64,000 nt of DNA from Serinicoccus hydrothermalis (GTDB lineage: Bacteria > Actinomycetota > Actinomycetes > Actinomycetales > Dermatophilaceae). Positions 1 through 9,518 of the stretch are shown here, piece after piece; the stretch's first letter is position 1, and each line of letters starts with the position of its first letter. Below the pieces are notes generated by a model. It made no database searches and was not told the DNA's origin. It was given only the letters and a program-made list of their open reading frames with translations. The stretch covers positions 2,728,001 through 2,792,000 of the forward strand of contig NZ_CP014989.1 of the NCBI RefSeq assembly GCF_001685415.1. Reading direction: 5' to 3'. The position numbers and the translations under genes are program-made.

Positions 1-279
1 CGCCTGCAGGAGGTCGGCCGCACCGCGCTGAGCTGCTACCTCCTGCAGAACCTGCTCGGCGGCGCCCTCTTCTACGGGTGGGGGCTGGGGCTCGCGGCCG
101 GGCTCGGCGCGTGGCGTCTCCCCGCCACGCTGCTCGGGTATGCCGTCATCGTGCTCGCCGTCTGCGTCTTCGCCCACCTGTGGCTGCGTCGCTTCCCGGT
201 CGGGCCGGTGGAGTGGCTCTGGAAGCGGGCCGGAGACCTCGGTGGCGCGACGCCTAGACTTGCCCGTCGTGAGCCCTGA
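1..279 (+). CDS. DUF418 family membrane protein, C-terminal end (partial)
   Basis: The reading frame is open from base 1 to a TGA at 277-279; the 5' end lies outside the window. The 92 visible residues contain the ending usual for DUF418 (YeiB-type) proteins: VGRTALSCYLLQN, a hydrophobic helix, a second membrane helix (about residues 46-63), then FPVGPVEWLWKR. The family consists of polytopic membrane proteins of poorly known function, possibly transporters. The last bases overlap the probable GTG start of purU (269), so the two genes may be co-transcribed. The family call is firm from the terminal motif; the function is not. Confidence 0.72.
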   Translation, partial: RLQEVGRTALSCYLLQNLLGGALFYGWGLGLAAGLGAWRLPATLLGYAVIVLAVCVFAHLWLRRFPVGPVEWLWKRAGDLGGATPRLARREP

Positions 280-1135
280 GAAGAACCGCGACTTCGTGCT
301 GACCCTGTCGTGCCCCGACCGCAAGGGCATCGTCCATGCGGTCTCGCGCACCCTGCTGGAGCACGACCTGTCCTTCACCGACAGCCAGCAGTTCGCCGAC
401 CCGAGCAGCGGGGAGTACCACCTGCGGATCGAGGCGCACGCGGACGGGGACCCCATCGGGGTCGAGGAGCTGCGGGAGGCGCTGACGCCGGTGGCCGCGG
501 AGCTGGAGGGGCAGTGGCAGGTGCACGACCGCGCCGAGCCGCACCGGCTGCTCGTCATGGTGAGCCGCATGGGGCACTGCCTCAACGACCTGCTCTTCCG
601 GGCGCGCACCGGTCAGCTGCCGGTGACGATCCCCGCCATCGTGTCCAACCACGAGGACTTCCGCAGTCTGGCGGAGTGGCACGAGATCCCGTTCCACCAC
701 GTGCCGATCACCGCCGACACCAAGCCGGAGGCCGAGGCGCAGCTGCGCGGGATCGTCGACGACCACGACGTGGACACCATCGCGCTGGCCCGCTACATGC
801 AGGTGCTCTCACCGGACCTGTGCCGCGACTACTCCGGGCGGATCATCAACATCCACCACTCGTTGCTGCCGAGCTTCAAGGGCGCCAAGCCCTACACCCA
901 GGCGCACGACCGGGGCGTCAAGGTCATCGGCGCGACGGCGCACTACGTCACCGCGGACCTCGACGAGGGCCCGATCATCGAGCAGGACTTCCGCCGGGTC
1001 GACCACCGGCTCACGCCCGCCCAGCTGGCGCAGCAGGGCCAGGAGGTCGAGGCGGCGGCCTTCTCCCGGGCGATCCGGTGGCACGCCGAGCACCGGGTCG
1101 TGCTCCGCGGCGGCCGGACCATCGTCTTCAACTGA
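269..1135 (+). CDS. purU: Formyltetrahydrofolate deformylase
   Basis: PurU hydrolyses 10-formyl-tetrahydrofolate to formate and THF, supplying formate for purine synthesis and balancing one-carbon pools. The 288-residue protein has an N-terminal ACT regulatory domain (about 5-80, starting FVLTLSCPDRKGIVHAVS) and a formyltransferase-fold catalytic domain. The family catalytic triad is visible: Asn194 and His196 in INIHHSLLPSFKGA, and Asp232 in DLDEGP. The frame stays open upstream to 140, but the ACT domain begins right after the GTG at 269, which gives the usual family length; a TTG at 260 is the alternative. The start overlaps the end of the DUF418 gene. Product confidence is high; the start is moderate. 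Confidence 0.95.
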   Translation: MSPEKNRDFVLTLSCPDRKGIVHAVSRTLLEHDLSFTDSQQFADPSSGEYHLRIEAHADGDPIGVEELREALTPVAAELEGQWQVHDRAEPHRLLVMVSRMGHCLNDLLFRARTGQLPVTIPAIVSNHEDFRSLAEWHEIPFHHVPITADTKPEAEAQLRGIVDDHDVDTIALARYMQVLSPDLCRDYSGRIINIHHSLLPSFKGAKPYTQAHDRGVKVIGATAHYVTADLDEGPIIEQDFRRVDHRLTPAQLAQQGQEVEAAAFSRAIRWHAEHRVVLRGGRTIVFN

Positions 1136-1195
1136 CGACGGGAGCCGCGAGGCCAGGTGCGGCTGGACCGATCCTCCCGGTGACAGGGGTATGCC

Positions 1196-1966
1196 TCAGG
1201 CCGGCGGCGTGAAGCGCCCGTCGATCGCGGTCCAGCCGCCGTCCACCATGACCTGGCTGCCGGTGACGAAGCTCGCGGCGTCGGAGGCGAGCCAGCACGT
1301 CGCCCCGACCATCTCCTCGGGCCGGGCCCAGCGCCCGAGCGCCGACTTCTGCGCATACGCCCGGTCCCACTCCTCGTCGTCCCGGATCTGCTGCGTCAGG
1401 GGTGTCGCCACCACCCCGGGCGCGACCGCGTTGATGCGCACCCCGGCCGGCCCCAGCTCGGAGGCCCACGTCCGCACCAGCTGCATCACCCCGGCCTTCG
1501 TGGCGGCATACACCCCCTGCCCGGGCTCGACGGTGACGGCGCGGATCGACGTCAGGGCCACGATCGACCCGCGTCCCCGCTCGACCATCCGCGGCGCGAA
1601 CGCCCGCACCGCGTCGAAGGTGCCGCGCAGGTTGAGGCCGACGACGCGGTCGAACTCCTCGGCGCTGTAGTCGAGCAGCCGCTTGCGCACGTTCATCGCC
1701 GCGGTCAGCACGAGCACGTCCACGTCGCCGAGCTCCTCCGCCCGGGCACCGACGTCCGCCGCGTCGAGCACGTCGACGGGGTATGCCGCGCCTCCCGGTG
1801 CGCGGGCCAGCGCCGCCTCCGCGACCGCGGGGTCCTTGTCGAGGCAGCTCACCCGGGCGCCCTGGGCGGCGAGCCCGGCCACGATCTCGGCGCCGATCCC
1901 GCCGCAGCCGATGACGACGGCGTGCCGGCCGTCGAGGCGGAACATCTGGGAGTAGTCGAGGCTCAT
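1196..1966 (-). CDS. SDR family oxidoreductase
   Basis: This is a 256-residue classical short-chain dehydrogenase/reductase. It shows the glycine-rich nucleotide loop GCGGIG (residues 20-25), Asn112 in LNLRGTFD, Ser140 in ALTSIRA, the catalytic YAATK pair (Tyr153, Lys157), and the family ending with WLASDAASFVTGSQ. Such enzymes oxidise or reduce a hydroxyl/keto group with NAD(P)(H); the substrate cannot be read from sequence. The start ATG at 1966 overlaps the stop of the upstream acyl-CoA synthetase by four bases (ATGA), so translation is probably coupled and the two enzymes probably act in one pathway. A 3-hydroxyacid or acyl-CoA-derived substrate is plausible but is inference. Confidence 0.9.
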   Translation of the reverse strand: MSLDYSQMFRLDGRHAVVIGCGGIGAEIVAGLAAQGARVSCLDKDPAVAEAALARAPGGAAYPVDVLDAADVGARAEELGDVDVLVLTAAMNVRKRLLDYSAEEFDRVVGLNLRGTFDAVRAFAPRMVERGRGSIVALTSIRAVTVEPGQGVYAATKAGVMQLVRTWASELGPAGVRINAVAPGVVATPLTQQIRDDEEWDRAYAQKSALGRWARPEEMVGATCWLASDAASFVTGSQVMVDGGWTAIDGRFTPPA

Positions 1967-3600
1967 GGGGATCCCTCGCTGAGGATCTGCTCGCCGCGCT
2001 CGCGCAGCTCGACCTTGCGCACCTTGCCGGTCACCGTCATGGGGAACTCGTCGATCACCTGGACGTGCCGCGGGATCTTGTAGTGCGCCAACGAGCCGGT
2101 GCAGAACTCCTTGACCGCCTCGGCGGTGAGCGGCTCCGCCCCCTCGCGCAGCCGGACCCAGGCCATGAGCTCCTCGCCGTACCTCTCGTCCGGCACCCCG
2201 ACGACCTGGGCGTCGACGACGTCGGGGTGGGTGTAGAGGAACTCCTCGACCTCGCGCGGGTAGATGTTCTCCCCGCCCCGGATCACCAGGTCCTTGATGC
2301 GGCCGGTGATCTCGACATACCCCTCCTCGTCCATGACCCCGATGTCGCCGGTCGACATCCAGCCGTCCTGCAGCACCTCGTCGGTCTGCTCGGGCGCCTC
2401 CCAGTAGCCCAGCATCACCGAGTAGCCCTTGGTGCAGAACTCTCCGGGCTCCCCTCGCTGCAGCACCTCCCGGGTCGCCGGGTCCACGACCCGGACCTCG
2501 AGGTGGGGGCCGACGCGACCGACGGTGCCGACCTTCTTCTCGAACGGGTCCGAGGTGGCGGTCTGCGTCGACACCGGCGAGGTCTCGGTCATGCCGTAGC
2601 AGATCGTCATCTCCCGGACCCCGGCGTCGATGAGCCGGCGCATGACCGAGGCGGGGCACAGCGACCCGGCCATGATCCCGGTCCGGACGGTGGCGAGGTC
2701 GTCGACGGAGAAGTCGTCGTCGGTGTCGATGAGCTGCAGCTCGGCGATGAACATCGTGGGCACGCCGTAGAGCGAGGTGCACTGCTCGTCCCGCACCGCG
2801 CGCAGCGTCGCCGCGGGGTCGAAGCCCGCGGCCGGGATGACCATGGAGGCGCCGTGCGTTACCGCCGCCAGGTTGCCCATGACCATGCCGAAGCAGTGGT
2901 AGAAGGGCACCGGGATGCAGATGACGTCCTGCTCGGTGTAGCGGCAGCCCTCCCCGACGAAGTAGCCGTTGTTGAGGATGTTGCGGTGCGACAGGGTCGC
3001 GCCCTTGGGGAAGCCGGTCGTGCCGGAGGTGTACTGGATGTTGATCGGCTGGTCGGGGGTGAGCGTCGCCTGCAGCTCCTCGAGCCGGGCCGGGCTGACC
3101 TGGTGCGCCCCGGCGACGAAGTCCTCCCAGACCCCGCCCCCGATGACGAGGGTCTGCACCAGCTCGGGGCACTCCTCGCGCACCTGCTCCACCATGTCCG
3201 GGTAGCTCGACCCCTTGAACTCCTGGGCGACGACGACGGTGCTCACCCCGGCCTGCCGCAGCACGTAGGCGAGCTCGTGGGACCGGTATGCCGGGTTGAT
3301 GGTCACGAGGATCGCGCCGATCTTCGCGGTCGCCAGCTGCACGAGGGTCCACTCCGCGCAGTTGGGCGCCCAGACCCCGACCCGGTCACCGCTGCGCACC
3401 CCGGAGGCGATGAAGGCCCGGGCGAGCAGGTTCACGTCGCTGCGCAGCTCGGCATACGTCCACCGGCGGCCGGTCGCCACCTCCACCAGCGCCTCGCGGA
3501 CGCCGTGCTCCTGCGCGGTGGCGTCGAGCGCCTCGCCGATGGTCTGCTCCAGCAACGGGGGGTCGGTCACGCCGGTGTCGTGCGCCAGTGCCTCGGACAT
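1963..3600 (-). CDS. AMP-binding acyl-CoA synthetase (fatty-acid CoA ligase family)
   Basis: This ANL-superfamily enzyme activates a carboxylic acid as acyl-AMP and transfers it to CoA. The 545-residue protein has the P-loop YTSGTTGFPKG (about 188), YGMTETSP (motif A5), the hinge GRIKDLVIRGGENIYP (about 433) and the catalytic lysine in TGKVRK (about 523). The whole sequence resembles medium/long-chain fatty-acyl-CoA synthases more than acetyl-CoA synthetase. An in-frame extension runs upstream to 3705, but the ATG at 3600 begins the conserved region. It is divergent from the omega-aminotransferase at 3665 and translationally coupled to the SDR gene. The exact acid is unknown. Confidence 0.92.
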   Translation of the reverse strand: MSEALAHDTGVTDPPLLEQTIGEALDATAQEHGVREALVEVATGRRWTYAELRSDVNLLARAFIASGVRSGDRVGVWAPNCAEWTLVQLATAKIGAILVTINPAYRSHELAYVLRQAGVSTVVVAQEFKGSSYPDMVEQVREECPELVQTLVIGGGVWEDFVAGAHQVSPARLEELQATLTPDQPINIQYTSGTTGFPKGATLSHRNILNNGYFVGEGCRYTEQDVICIPVPFYHCFGMVMGNLAAVTHGASMVIPAAGFDPAATLRAVRDEQCTSLYGVPTMFIAELQLIDTDDDFSVDDLATVRTGIMAGSLCPASVMRRLIDAGVREMTICYGMTETSPVSTQTATSDPFEKKVGTVGRVGPHLEVRVVDPATREVLQRGEPGEFCTKGYSVMLGYWEAPEQTDEVLQDGWMSTGDIGVMDEEGYVEITGRIKDLVIRGGENIYPREVEEFLYTHPDVVDAQVVGVPDERYGEELMAWVRLREGAEPLTAEAVKEFCTGSLAHYKIPRHVQVIDEFPMTVTGKVRKVELRERGEQILSEGSP

Positions 3601-3664
3601 GACCCCATCCTGCCCCTCGTCGCGCACCCGCACCAGCCCCGCCCCGTCCCCTACAGTGCGGCGT

Positions 3665-4987
3665 ATGACGATCACCCCCGACCCCGCCCGCGAGGCGCGC
3701 ATCAAGGAGCTCTCGCGAGCGCACGTCCTGACCTCCTGGTCGGCGCAGGCCGCGATCGACCCGCTGCCGCTGGCCGGGGGAGAGGGCGCCTACTTCTGGG
3801 ACCACCAGGGCCGCCGGTTCCTCGACTTCACCTCCCAGCTGGTCAACGTCAACATCGGCTACCAGCACCCGCGCCTGTCGGCCGCAGTCGCCGAGGCGGC
3901 CGGGCGGCTCACCACGGTCGCGCCCGCCTTCGCCGAGGAGAACCGGGCGCGGGCCGCGGAGGCGATCGCCGGGCTGGCGCCGGAGGGGATGAACAAGGTC
4001 TTCTTCACCAACGGCGGGGCCGAGGCCAACGAGAACGCGCTGCGGATGGCCCGCGCGCACACCGGCCGGCACAAGATCCTCGCGGCCTACCGCAGCTACC
4101 ACGGCGCGACCGCGGGCGCGATCACCCTCACCGGGGAGCCGCGCCGGTGGGGCGCCGAGCCGGGTATGCCGGGGGTCGTGCACTTCTGGGGGCCGCACCT
4201 CTACCGCAGCGAGTTCCACGCGAGCACGCCGCAGGAGGAGGGCGAGCGGGCCCTGGCCCACCTGCGGCACACCGTCGAGGCGGAGGGGCCGCAGCAGGTC
4301 GCGGCGGTGATCCTGGAGACGGTGGTCGGCTCCAACGGCGTCCTCGTGCCGCCGCCGGGCTACCTCGAGGGGGTCCGGGAGCTGTGCGACGAGCTCGGCA
4401 TCCTGCTCGTCCTGGACGAGGTGATGTGCGGCTTCGGGCGCACCGGCGCGTGGTTCGCCCTCGACCACTGGGGGGTGCGCCCGGACCTGGTGACCTTCGC
4501 CAAGGGGGTCAACTCCGGCTACGTCCCGCTCGGCGGGGTCATCGTCTCCGACGCGGTGGCGGCGACCTTCGACGAGCGGCCCCTCCCCGGCGGCCTGACC
4601 TACTCCGGGCACGCGCTGGCGACCGCCTCGGCGCTCGCCGCCATCGAGATCATGCGCGAGGAGGGTGTCGTGGAGCACGCGGCGCAGGTGGGGGAGCGCA
4701 GCCTCGGCCCGGCCGCGACCGCGCTGCTCGGCGCGAACCCGCTGGTGGGGGACGTGCGCGGGCTCGGCGTCTTCTGGGCGGTCGAGCTGGTCGCGGACCA
4801 GACCTCGCGTCAACCCGCCAGTGGTGAGACGATGAGAGCAGTGCAGGCGGGCTGTGTGAGGCGGGGGATGTGGCCGCTGATCGTCGCCAACCGTGTGCAT
4901 CTCGTGCCGCCGTGCGTCATCAGTCACGAGGACGCCGATCGTGGCGTCGCGATCCTCGCGGATGCGCTGGCGGACGCGATCCCGTGA
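3665..4987 (+). CDS. Class III (omega) aminotransferase
   Basis: This 440-residue PLP-dependent enzyme of aminotransferase class III moves an amino group from an omega-amine such as beta-alanine, taurine or a diamine to pyruvate or 2-oxoglutarate. The PLP site is visible: GGAEANENALR (phosphate contact), the Asp of LVLDEVMCGFGRTG, and Lys280 in TFAKGVNSGY, which forms the Schiff base. The ATG at 3665 was chosen because the domain starts directly after it; the open frame upstream runs through the divergent promoter. Only 64 bp separate it from the acyl-CoA synthetase start, suggesting a shared divergent control region. Substrate assignment is inference. Confidence 0.9.
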   Translation: MTITPDPAREARIKELSRAHVLTSWSAQAAIDPLPLAGGEGAYFWDHQGRRFLDFTSQLVNVNIGYQHPRLSAAVAEAAGRLTTVAPAFAEENRARAAEAIAGLAPEGMNKVFFTNGGAEANENALRMARAHTGRHKILAAYRSYHGATAGAITLTGEPRRWGAEPGMPGVVHFWGPHLYRSEFHASTPQEEGERALAHLRHTVEAEGPQQVAAVILETVVGSNGVLVPPPGYLEGVRELCDELGILLVLDEVMCGFGRTGAWFALDHWGVRPDLVTFAKGVNSGYVPLGGVIVSDAVAATFDERPLPGGLTYSGHALATASALAAIEIMREEGVVEHAAQVGERSLGPAATALLGANPLVGDVRGLGVFWAVELVADQTSRQPASGETMRAVQAGCVRRGMWPLIVANRVHLVPPCVISHEDADRGVAILADALADAIP

Positions 4988-5011
4988 GCCCCGTGACGAG
5001 ACGAGCAGAAG

Positions 5012-5377
5012 ATGAAGGAACGACCACAGCTGATCGAGGTGAGGATCAGCGTGCCGACGAAGGAGTCGGCGAAGAACATCGCCGAGGAGCTGGTCGGCCG
5101 CCGCCTGGCCGGGTGCGTGCAGGTCCTCGGACCCATGACCTCGGTCTACAGCTGGCGCCAGCAGGTGCACGAGAGCCAGGAGTGGCTGCTGCTGGCCAAG
5201 ACGACGGAACGGCACTTCGAGGACCTGCTCGAGGCGACCCGGTCGATGCACGGCTACGAGGTGCCCGAGGTGCTGGCCGTGCCGGTCAACTACGCCCTGG
5301 GTGAGTACGTCGACTGGATCACCGACCACCTGCAGGGGCGCGACGACGCCGGTCGCGAGGTCGGCCCGGCCGGGTGA
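5012..5377 (+). CDS. cutA: CutA1 divalent-cation tolerance protein
   Basis: This 121-residue protein matches the small trimeric CutA1 family, with the diagnostic stretch LAGCVQVLGPMTSVYSW, then LLAKTT and HGYEVPEVLAVPVNYALGEYVDWI. CutA1 is associated with tolerance to copper and other divalent metals in E. coli; its molecular role is unsettled. It follows the aminotransferase by 24 bases and ends 13 bases before the tRNA-Gly gene on the other strand. The C-terminal dozen residues are a short charged extension. The family call is firm; the physiological role is not. Confidence 0.93.
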   Translation: MKERPQLIEVRISVPTKESAKNIAEELVGRRLAGCVQVLGPMTSVYSWRQQVHESQEWLLLAKTTERHFEDLLEATRSMHGYEVPEVLAVPVNYALGEYVDWITDHLQGRDDAGREVGPAG

Positions 5378-5390
5378 GCCGGGGTGAGGG

Positions 5391-5461
5391 AGCGGGCGAC
5401 GAGAATCGAACTCGCGTATTCAGCTTGGGAAGCTGATGTTCTACCATTGAACTACGCCCGC
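5391..5461 (-). tRNA. tRNA-Gly (anticodon CCC)
   Basis: On the minus strand a 71-nt cloverleaf can be folded. The 7-bp acceptor stem GCGGGCG/CGCCCGC lies at 5461-5455 and 5398-5392. The D-arm is TAGTTCAATGGTA. The anticodon stem TCAGC/GCTGA carries loop TTCCCAA, giving anticodon CCC, which reads GGG. The T-arm contains GTTCGATTC. The CCA end is not encoded. It lies between cutA and dcd, with its 5' end towards dcd. Confidence 0.95.
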
Positions 5462-5542
5462 AGCGCCCCCGATCACGAGGGCGCAGCCATGATAACCATC
5501 GCTGCTGGCGCTCACCAAAGTCACCCCGGTTAGGGTGTCTGC

Positions 5543-6124
5543 GTGCTGCTCTCAGATCGCGACATCCTCGCCGCCGTCGACGCCGGGAGGGTCCAGCTCG
5601 ACCCCTGGGACCCGCAGATGGTCCAGCCCTCGAGCGTGGACATCCGGCTGGACCGCTACTTCCGGCTCTTCGACAACCACAAGTACGCCGTCATCGACCC
5701 GGCGCAGGAGCAGCCCGACCTGACGCGGCTGGTCGAGGTGGAGCCGGAGGAGACCTTCGTGCTGCACCCGGGCGAGTTCGTCCTCGGCTCGACCTACGAG
5801 GAGGTCAGCCTCCCGGACGACATCGCCGCCCGGGTCGAGGGCAAATCCTCCCTGGGACGGCTCGGTCTGCTCACCCACGCCACCGCCGGCTTCGTGGACC
5901 CGGGCTTCACCGGGCACGTGACGCTGGAGCTGTCCAACGTCGCGACCCTGCCGATCGTGCTGCACCCCGGGATGAAGATCGGCCAGCTGTGCTTCTTCCG
6001 GCTGAGCTCGGCCTCCGAGCACCCCTACGGCAGCTCGGCCAAGGGCAGCCACTACCAGGGCCAGCGGGGGCCGACCGCGAGCCGCTCGTGGTCCAACTTC
6101 TCCCGGGTCGACGTGCGGCGCTGA
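5543..6124 (+). CDS. dcd: dCTP deaminase (probably bifunctional, dUMP-forming)
   Basis: Dcd deaminates dCTP in the route to dTMP. The 193-residue protein carries the trimeric dUTPase-like fold signatures: [13 protein letters not shown] near the N terminus, the catalytic Ser/Arg stretch [15 protein letters not shown], and the Glu of [17 protein letters not shown]. Actinobacterial and archaeal members of this form usually convert dCTP directly to dUMP, combining deaminase and dUTPase activity; that is family knowledge, not visible here. The start is GTG at 5543, where the conserved N-terminal MLLSDRDI begins. The gene is monocistronic, with convergent transcription against the Fe-S reductase that ends four bases downstream. 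Confidence 0.95.
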   Translation: MLLSDRDILAAVDAGRVQLDPWDPQMVQPSSVDIRLDRYFRLFDNHKYAVIDPAQEQPDLTRLVEVEPEETFVLHPGEFVLGSTYEEVSLPDDIAARVEGKSSLGRLGLLTHATAGFVDPGFTGHVTLELSNVATLPIVLHPGMKIGQLCFFRLSSASEHPYGSSAKGSHYQGQRGPTASRSWSNFSRVDVRR

Positions 6125-6128
6125 GGCC

Positions 6129-8450
6129 CTAGGAGACGGGCTCGCTCTCCGCCTCCTCGGCGGGCTCCGGGGTCTCGCCGCGGCGGACCGCGGCCAGCAG
6201 CATCTGGGCCACGTCGACGACCTCGACGTCCTCGCCGGCCCCCTCGGCCTGCTTCTGGGTGAGGCCGTCGGAGAGCATCACCCGGCAGAACGGGCAGCCG
6301 ATCGCGATCCGGTCCGCGCCGGTGCCCAGCGCCTCCTCGGTCCGGTTGAGGTTGATCCGGGTCCCGAGCTTCTCCTCCATCCACATGCGGGCGCCGCCGG
6401 CGCCGCAGCAGAACGACTTCTCCGCGTGCCGCGGCATCTCCGTGAGCTCGACCCCCGGCAGCGCGCCGAGCAGCTCCCGGGGCGGGGCATACACCTGGTT
6501 GTGCCGGCCGAGGTAGCACGGGTCGTGGTAGGTGACGGTCCCGGCGGTCGAGGCGACGCCGGAGGTGTCGGCGGAGTCGGGGCGCGAGACCGGGGTGAGG
6601 CGCTTCTCGCGGACCAGCCGGTTGAGCAGCTGGGTGTGGTGGACGACCTCGAAGCGGCCGCCGACCTGGGGGTACTCGTTCTTCAGCGTGTTGAAGCAGT
6701 GGGCGCACGTGACGACGATGCGGGTGGCCTCGACCTCGTTGAGCACCTCGACGTTCTGCATCGCGAGCATCTGGAAGAGGAACTCGTTGCCGCTGCGGCG
6801 CGCCGGGTCCCCGGTGCAGCTCTCACCGTCGCCGAGGACGGCGAAGCTCACCCCGGCGGTGTGCAGCAGCTCCGCCACGGCGCGGGTGGTCTTCTTGGCG
6901 CGGTCCTCGAAGGCGCCGGCGCAGCCGACCCAGAAGAGGTAGTCCATCTCCGCGAGGTTCTCCAGGTCCTCGCCGACGACGGGGATGTCGAAGTCGAGGT
7001 CCTTGGCCCAGTCCATCCGCAGCCGGGCGTTCATGCCCCACGGGTTGCCCTTGTTCTCGAGGTTCTTGAAGAGCCCGCCCAGCTCGTGCGGGAAGGCCGA
7101 CTCGATGAGGTTCTGGTAGCGGCGCATGTCGACGATGGCGTCGACGTGCTCGATGTCGACCGGGCACTGCTCCACGCAGGCGCCGCAGGTCGTGCACGAC
7201 CACAGGACGTCCGGGTCGATGACGCCGCCGCCGTCCGGGACGGTGGGGTCGCCCTCGGTCTCGCCGACCAGCGGCCGCTGGGCCGCGACGACGGCGCCGG
7301 TGGGTATGCCGTGCAGCTCCTCCGGGAGGTTCTCGGCGTCCGCGCCGCCGGCGGCCTCCAGCGCCTGGGCCGCGGCGTCGCGGTGCTCCTGCCCGGCGAG
7401 CAGCCAGGGCGCGACGGCGTGGTGCTGGTCGCGCAGGTTCTTCACGAGCATCTTGGGCGACAGCGGCTTGTCCGTGTGCCAGGCCGGGCACTGCTCCTGG
7501 CAGCGGCCGCACTCGGTGCAGGTGGAGAAGTCGAGCAGGCCCTTCCAGGTGAAGTCCTCGACCTTGCCGACGCCGAGCGCGGCGTCCTCGTCGAGCTCCT
7601 CGATGTTCTCGAAGTCCACCGGCTCACCGCCGACCGCGATCGGCTGCACCGCGCCCAGCGAGGTGGCTCCGTCGGGGTGGCGCCGGAACCAGATGTTGAA
7701 GAAGGCCAGGAAGCGGTGCCAGGCGACGCCCATCGTGGGGGTGCGGGCGATGATGATCATCCAGGCCATCGAGATGAGGATCTTGGCGAGGGCGACCGCG
7801 ATGATCGCGCCCTCCAGGGTGCCGGCGGACAGCCCGTCGAGCGGGGCACCGAGCCAGGCGGTCAGCGGGAAGTGCAGCGCCGTGGCCCAGGCCTCCCCGG
7901 TGACCCGGCCCAGGGCATACTCCAGGGCGCGCAGCGCGACGATGCAGACGCCGACGCCGAGGATGACCAGCTCGACGACATAGGCCTGCCAGAAGGTGGA
8001 CCCCCAGAAGCGGGACCGGCGGCCCAGGCTGCGCGGGTGCTGCCGCTGGCGCACGACGATGAGCCCGGCGATGCCGACGACGGCGCCCCAGCCGAAGAGC
8101 TCGGTCAGCCACTCGTAGGGCCAGAAGTGGCCGATGAGTGGCAGCACGAAGTGCGGGTCGACGAGCTGGCCGTAGGCGGTGACGAGGGTGAGGAAGAGCA
8201 GGCCGAAGGAGACCATGACGACCCAGTGCGCGACGGCGACCCAGGGCTTGCGCGCCATCCGGGTGTGGCCGAGCACCTCGCGGAGCATGGTGACCGTGCG
8301 CACGCCCGGGGCGTCGGTGCGCTGCGCGGGCTGCCCCAGCCGGAACTGCGCGACGAAGCCGGCGATGGTGCGCACGAACAGGGCGACCGCGGCCAGGGTC
8401 ACCAGGGCCGCGACGACGATGGCGAGGACCTGCAGCACTCCGAACGACAT
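6129..8450 (-). CDS. Membrane (Fe-S)-binding oxidoreductase, EtfD-like
   Basis: This 773-residue fusion protein has an N-terminal membrane domain (about five helices within residues 1-235, NarI-like) and two 4Fe-4S ferredoxin motifs, CTECGRCQEQCPAW (about 312) and CTTCGACVEQCPVD (about 420). It ends with two CCG (heterodisulfide-reductase type) domains containing CYLGRHNQVY and SFCCGAGGARMW. The architecture matches mycobacterial Rv0338c/EtfD, proposed to pass electrons from electron-transfer flavoprotein in fatty-acid oxidation to menaquinone. It sits at the inner face of the membrane. No etfAB genes are in the window, so the partner is inferred. The start ATG at 8450 precedes the first membrane helix. 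Confidence 0.85.
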   Translation of the reverse strand: MSFGVLQVLAIVVAALVTLAAVALFVRTIAGFVAQFRLGQPAQRTDAPGVRTVTMLREVLGHTRMARKPWVAVAHWVVMVSFGLLFLTLVTAYGQLVDPHFVLPLIGHFWPYEWLTELFGWGAVVGIAGLIVVRQRQHPRSLGRRSRFWGSTFWQAYVVELVILGVGVCIVALRALEYALGRVTGEAWATALHFPLTAWLGAPLDGLSAGTLEGAIIAVALAKILISMAWMIIIARTPTMGVAWHRFLAFFNIWFRRHPDGATSLGAVQPIAVGGEPVDFENIEELDEDAALGVGKVEDFTWKGLLDFSTCTECGRCQEQCPAWHTDKPLSPKMLVKNLRDQHHAVAPWLLAGQEHRDAAAQALEAAGGADAENLPEELHGIPTGAVVAAQRPLVGETEGDPTVPDGGGVIDPDVLWSCTTCGACVEQCPVDIEHVDAIVDMRRYQNLIESAFPHELGGLFKNLENKGNPWGMNARLRMDWAKDLDFDIPVVGEDLENLAEMDYLFWVGCAGAFEDRAKKTTRAVAELLHTAGVSFAVLGDGESCTGDPARRSGNEFLFQMLAMQNVEVLNEVEATRIVVTCAHCFNTLKNEYPQVGGRFEVVHHTQLLNRLVREKRLTPVSRPDSADTSGVASTAGTVTYHDPCYLGRHNQVYAPPRELLGALPGVELTEMPRHAEKSFCCGAGGARMWMEEKLGTRINLNRTEEALGTGADRIAIGCPFCRVMLSDGLTQKQAEGAGEDVEVVDVAQMLLAAVRRGETPEPAEEAESEPVS

Positions 8451-8500
8451 GACCGAAGCCTAGACGTCGGCTCCGACATCGTGCCGTCTGGTGCGCGCCG

Positions 8501-8560
8501 CCCGCGATGGAATAACGTGGTGTTGCTCGATGTATAACTTTTCGAGAGCACAGACGGCCC
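8501..8560 (+). promoter_or_regulatory. Probable promoter region of cysK
   Basis: The interval between the divergent EtfD-like gene and cysK contains the only AT-rich patch nearby. It includes TATAAC at 8533-8538, a plausible -10 box, followed by CTTTTCGAGAGC. No good -35 hexamer is seen at the expected distance, so the exact promoter is uncertain. The purine-rich GAAAGG at 8565-8570 could be the ribosome-binding site for the GTG at 8581. Confidence 0.3.
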
Positions 8561-8580
8561 CGACGAAAGGCACCCCTCCC

Positions 8581-9516
<936 letters not shown>

Positions 9517-9518
9517 GC

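Noticed and set aside
1963-3600. Nonribosomal peptide synthetase adenylation module
   Set aside because: No condensation or carrier-protein domains are present, and the motifs match free-standing acyl-CoA ligases.
2065-8537. Long open frames antisense to the acyl-CoA synthetase and the EtfD-like gene (for example 2065-4827 and 6426-8537)
   Set aside because: They are mirror frames of high-GC3 genes: Arg/Gly/Pro/His-rich, without domains, and opposite strongly conserved proteins.
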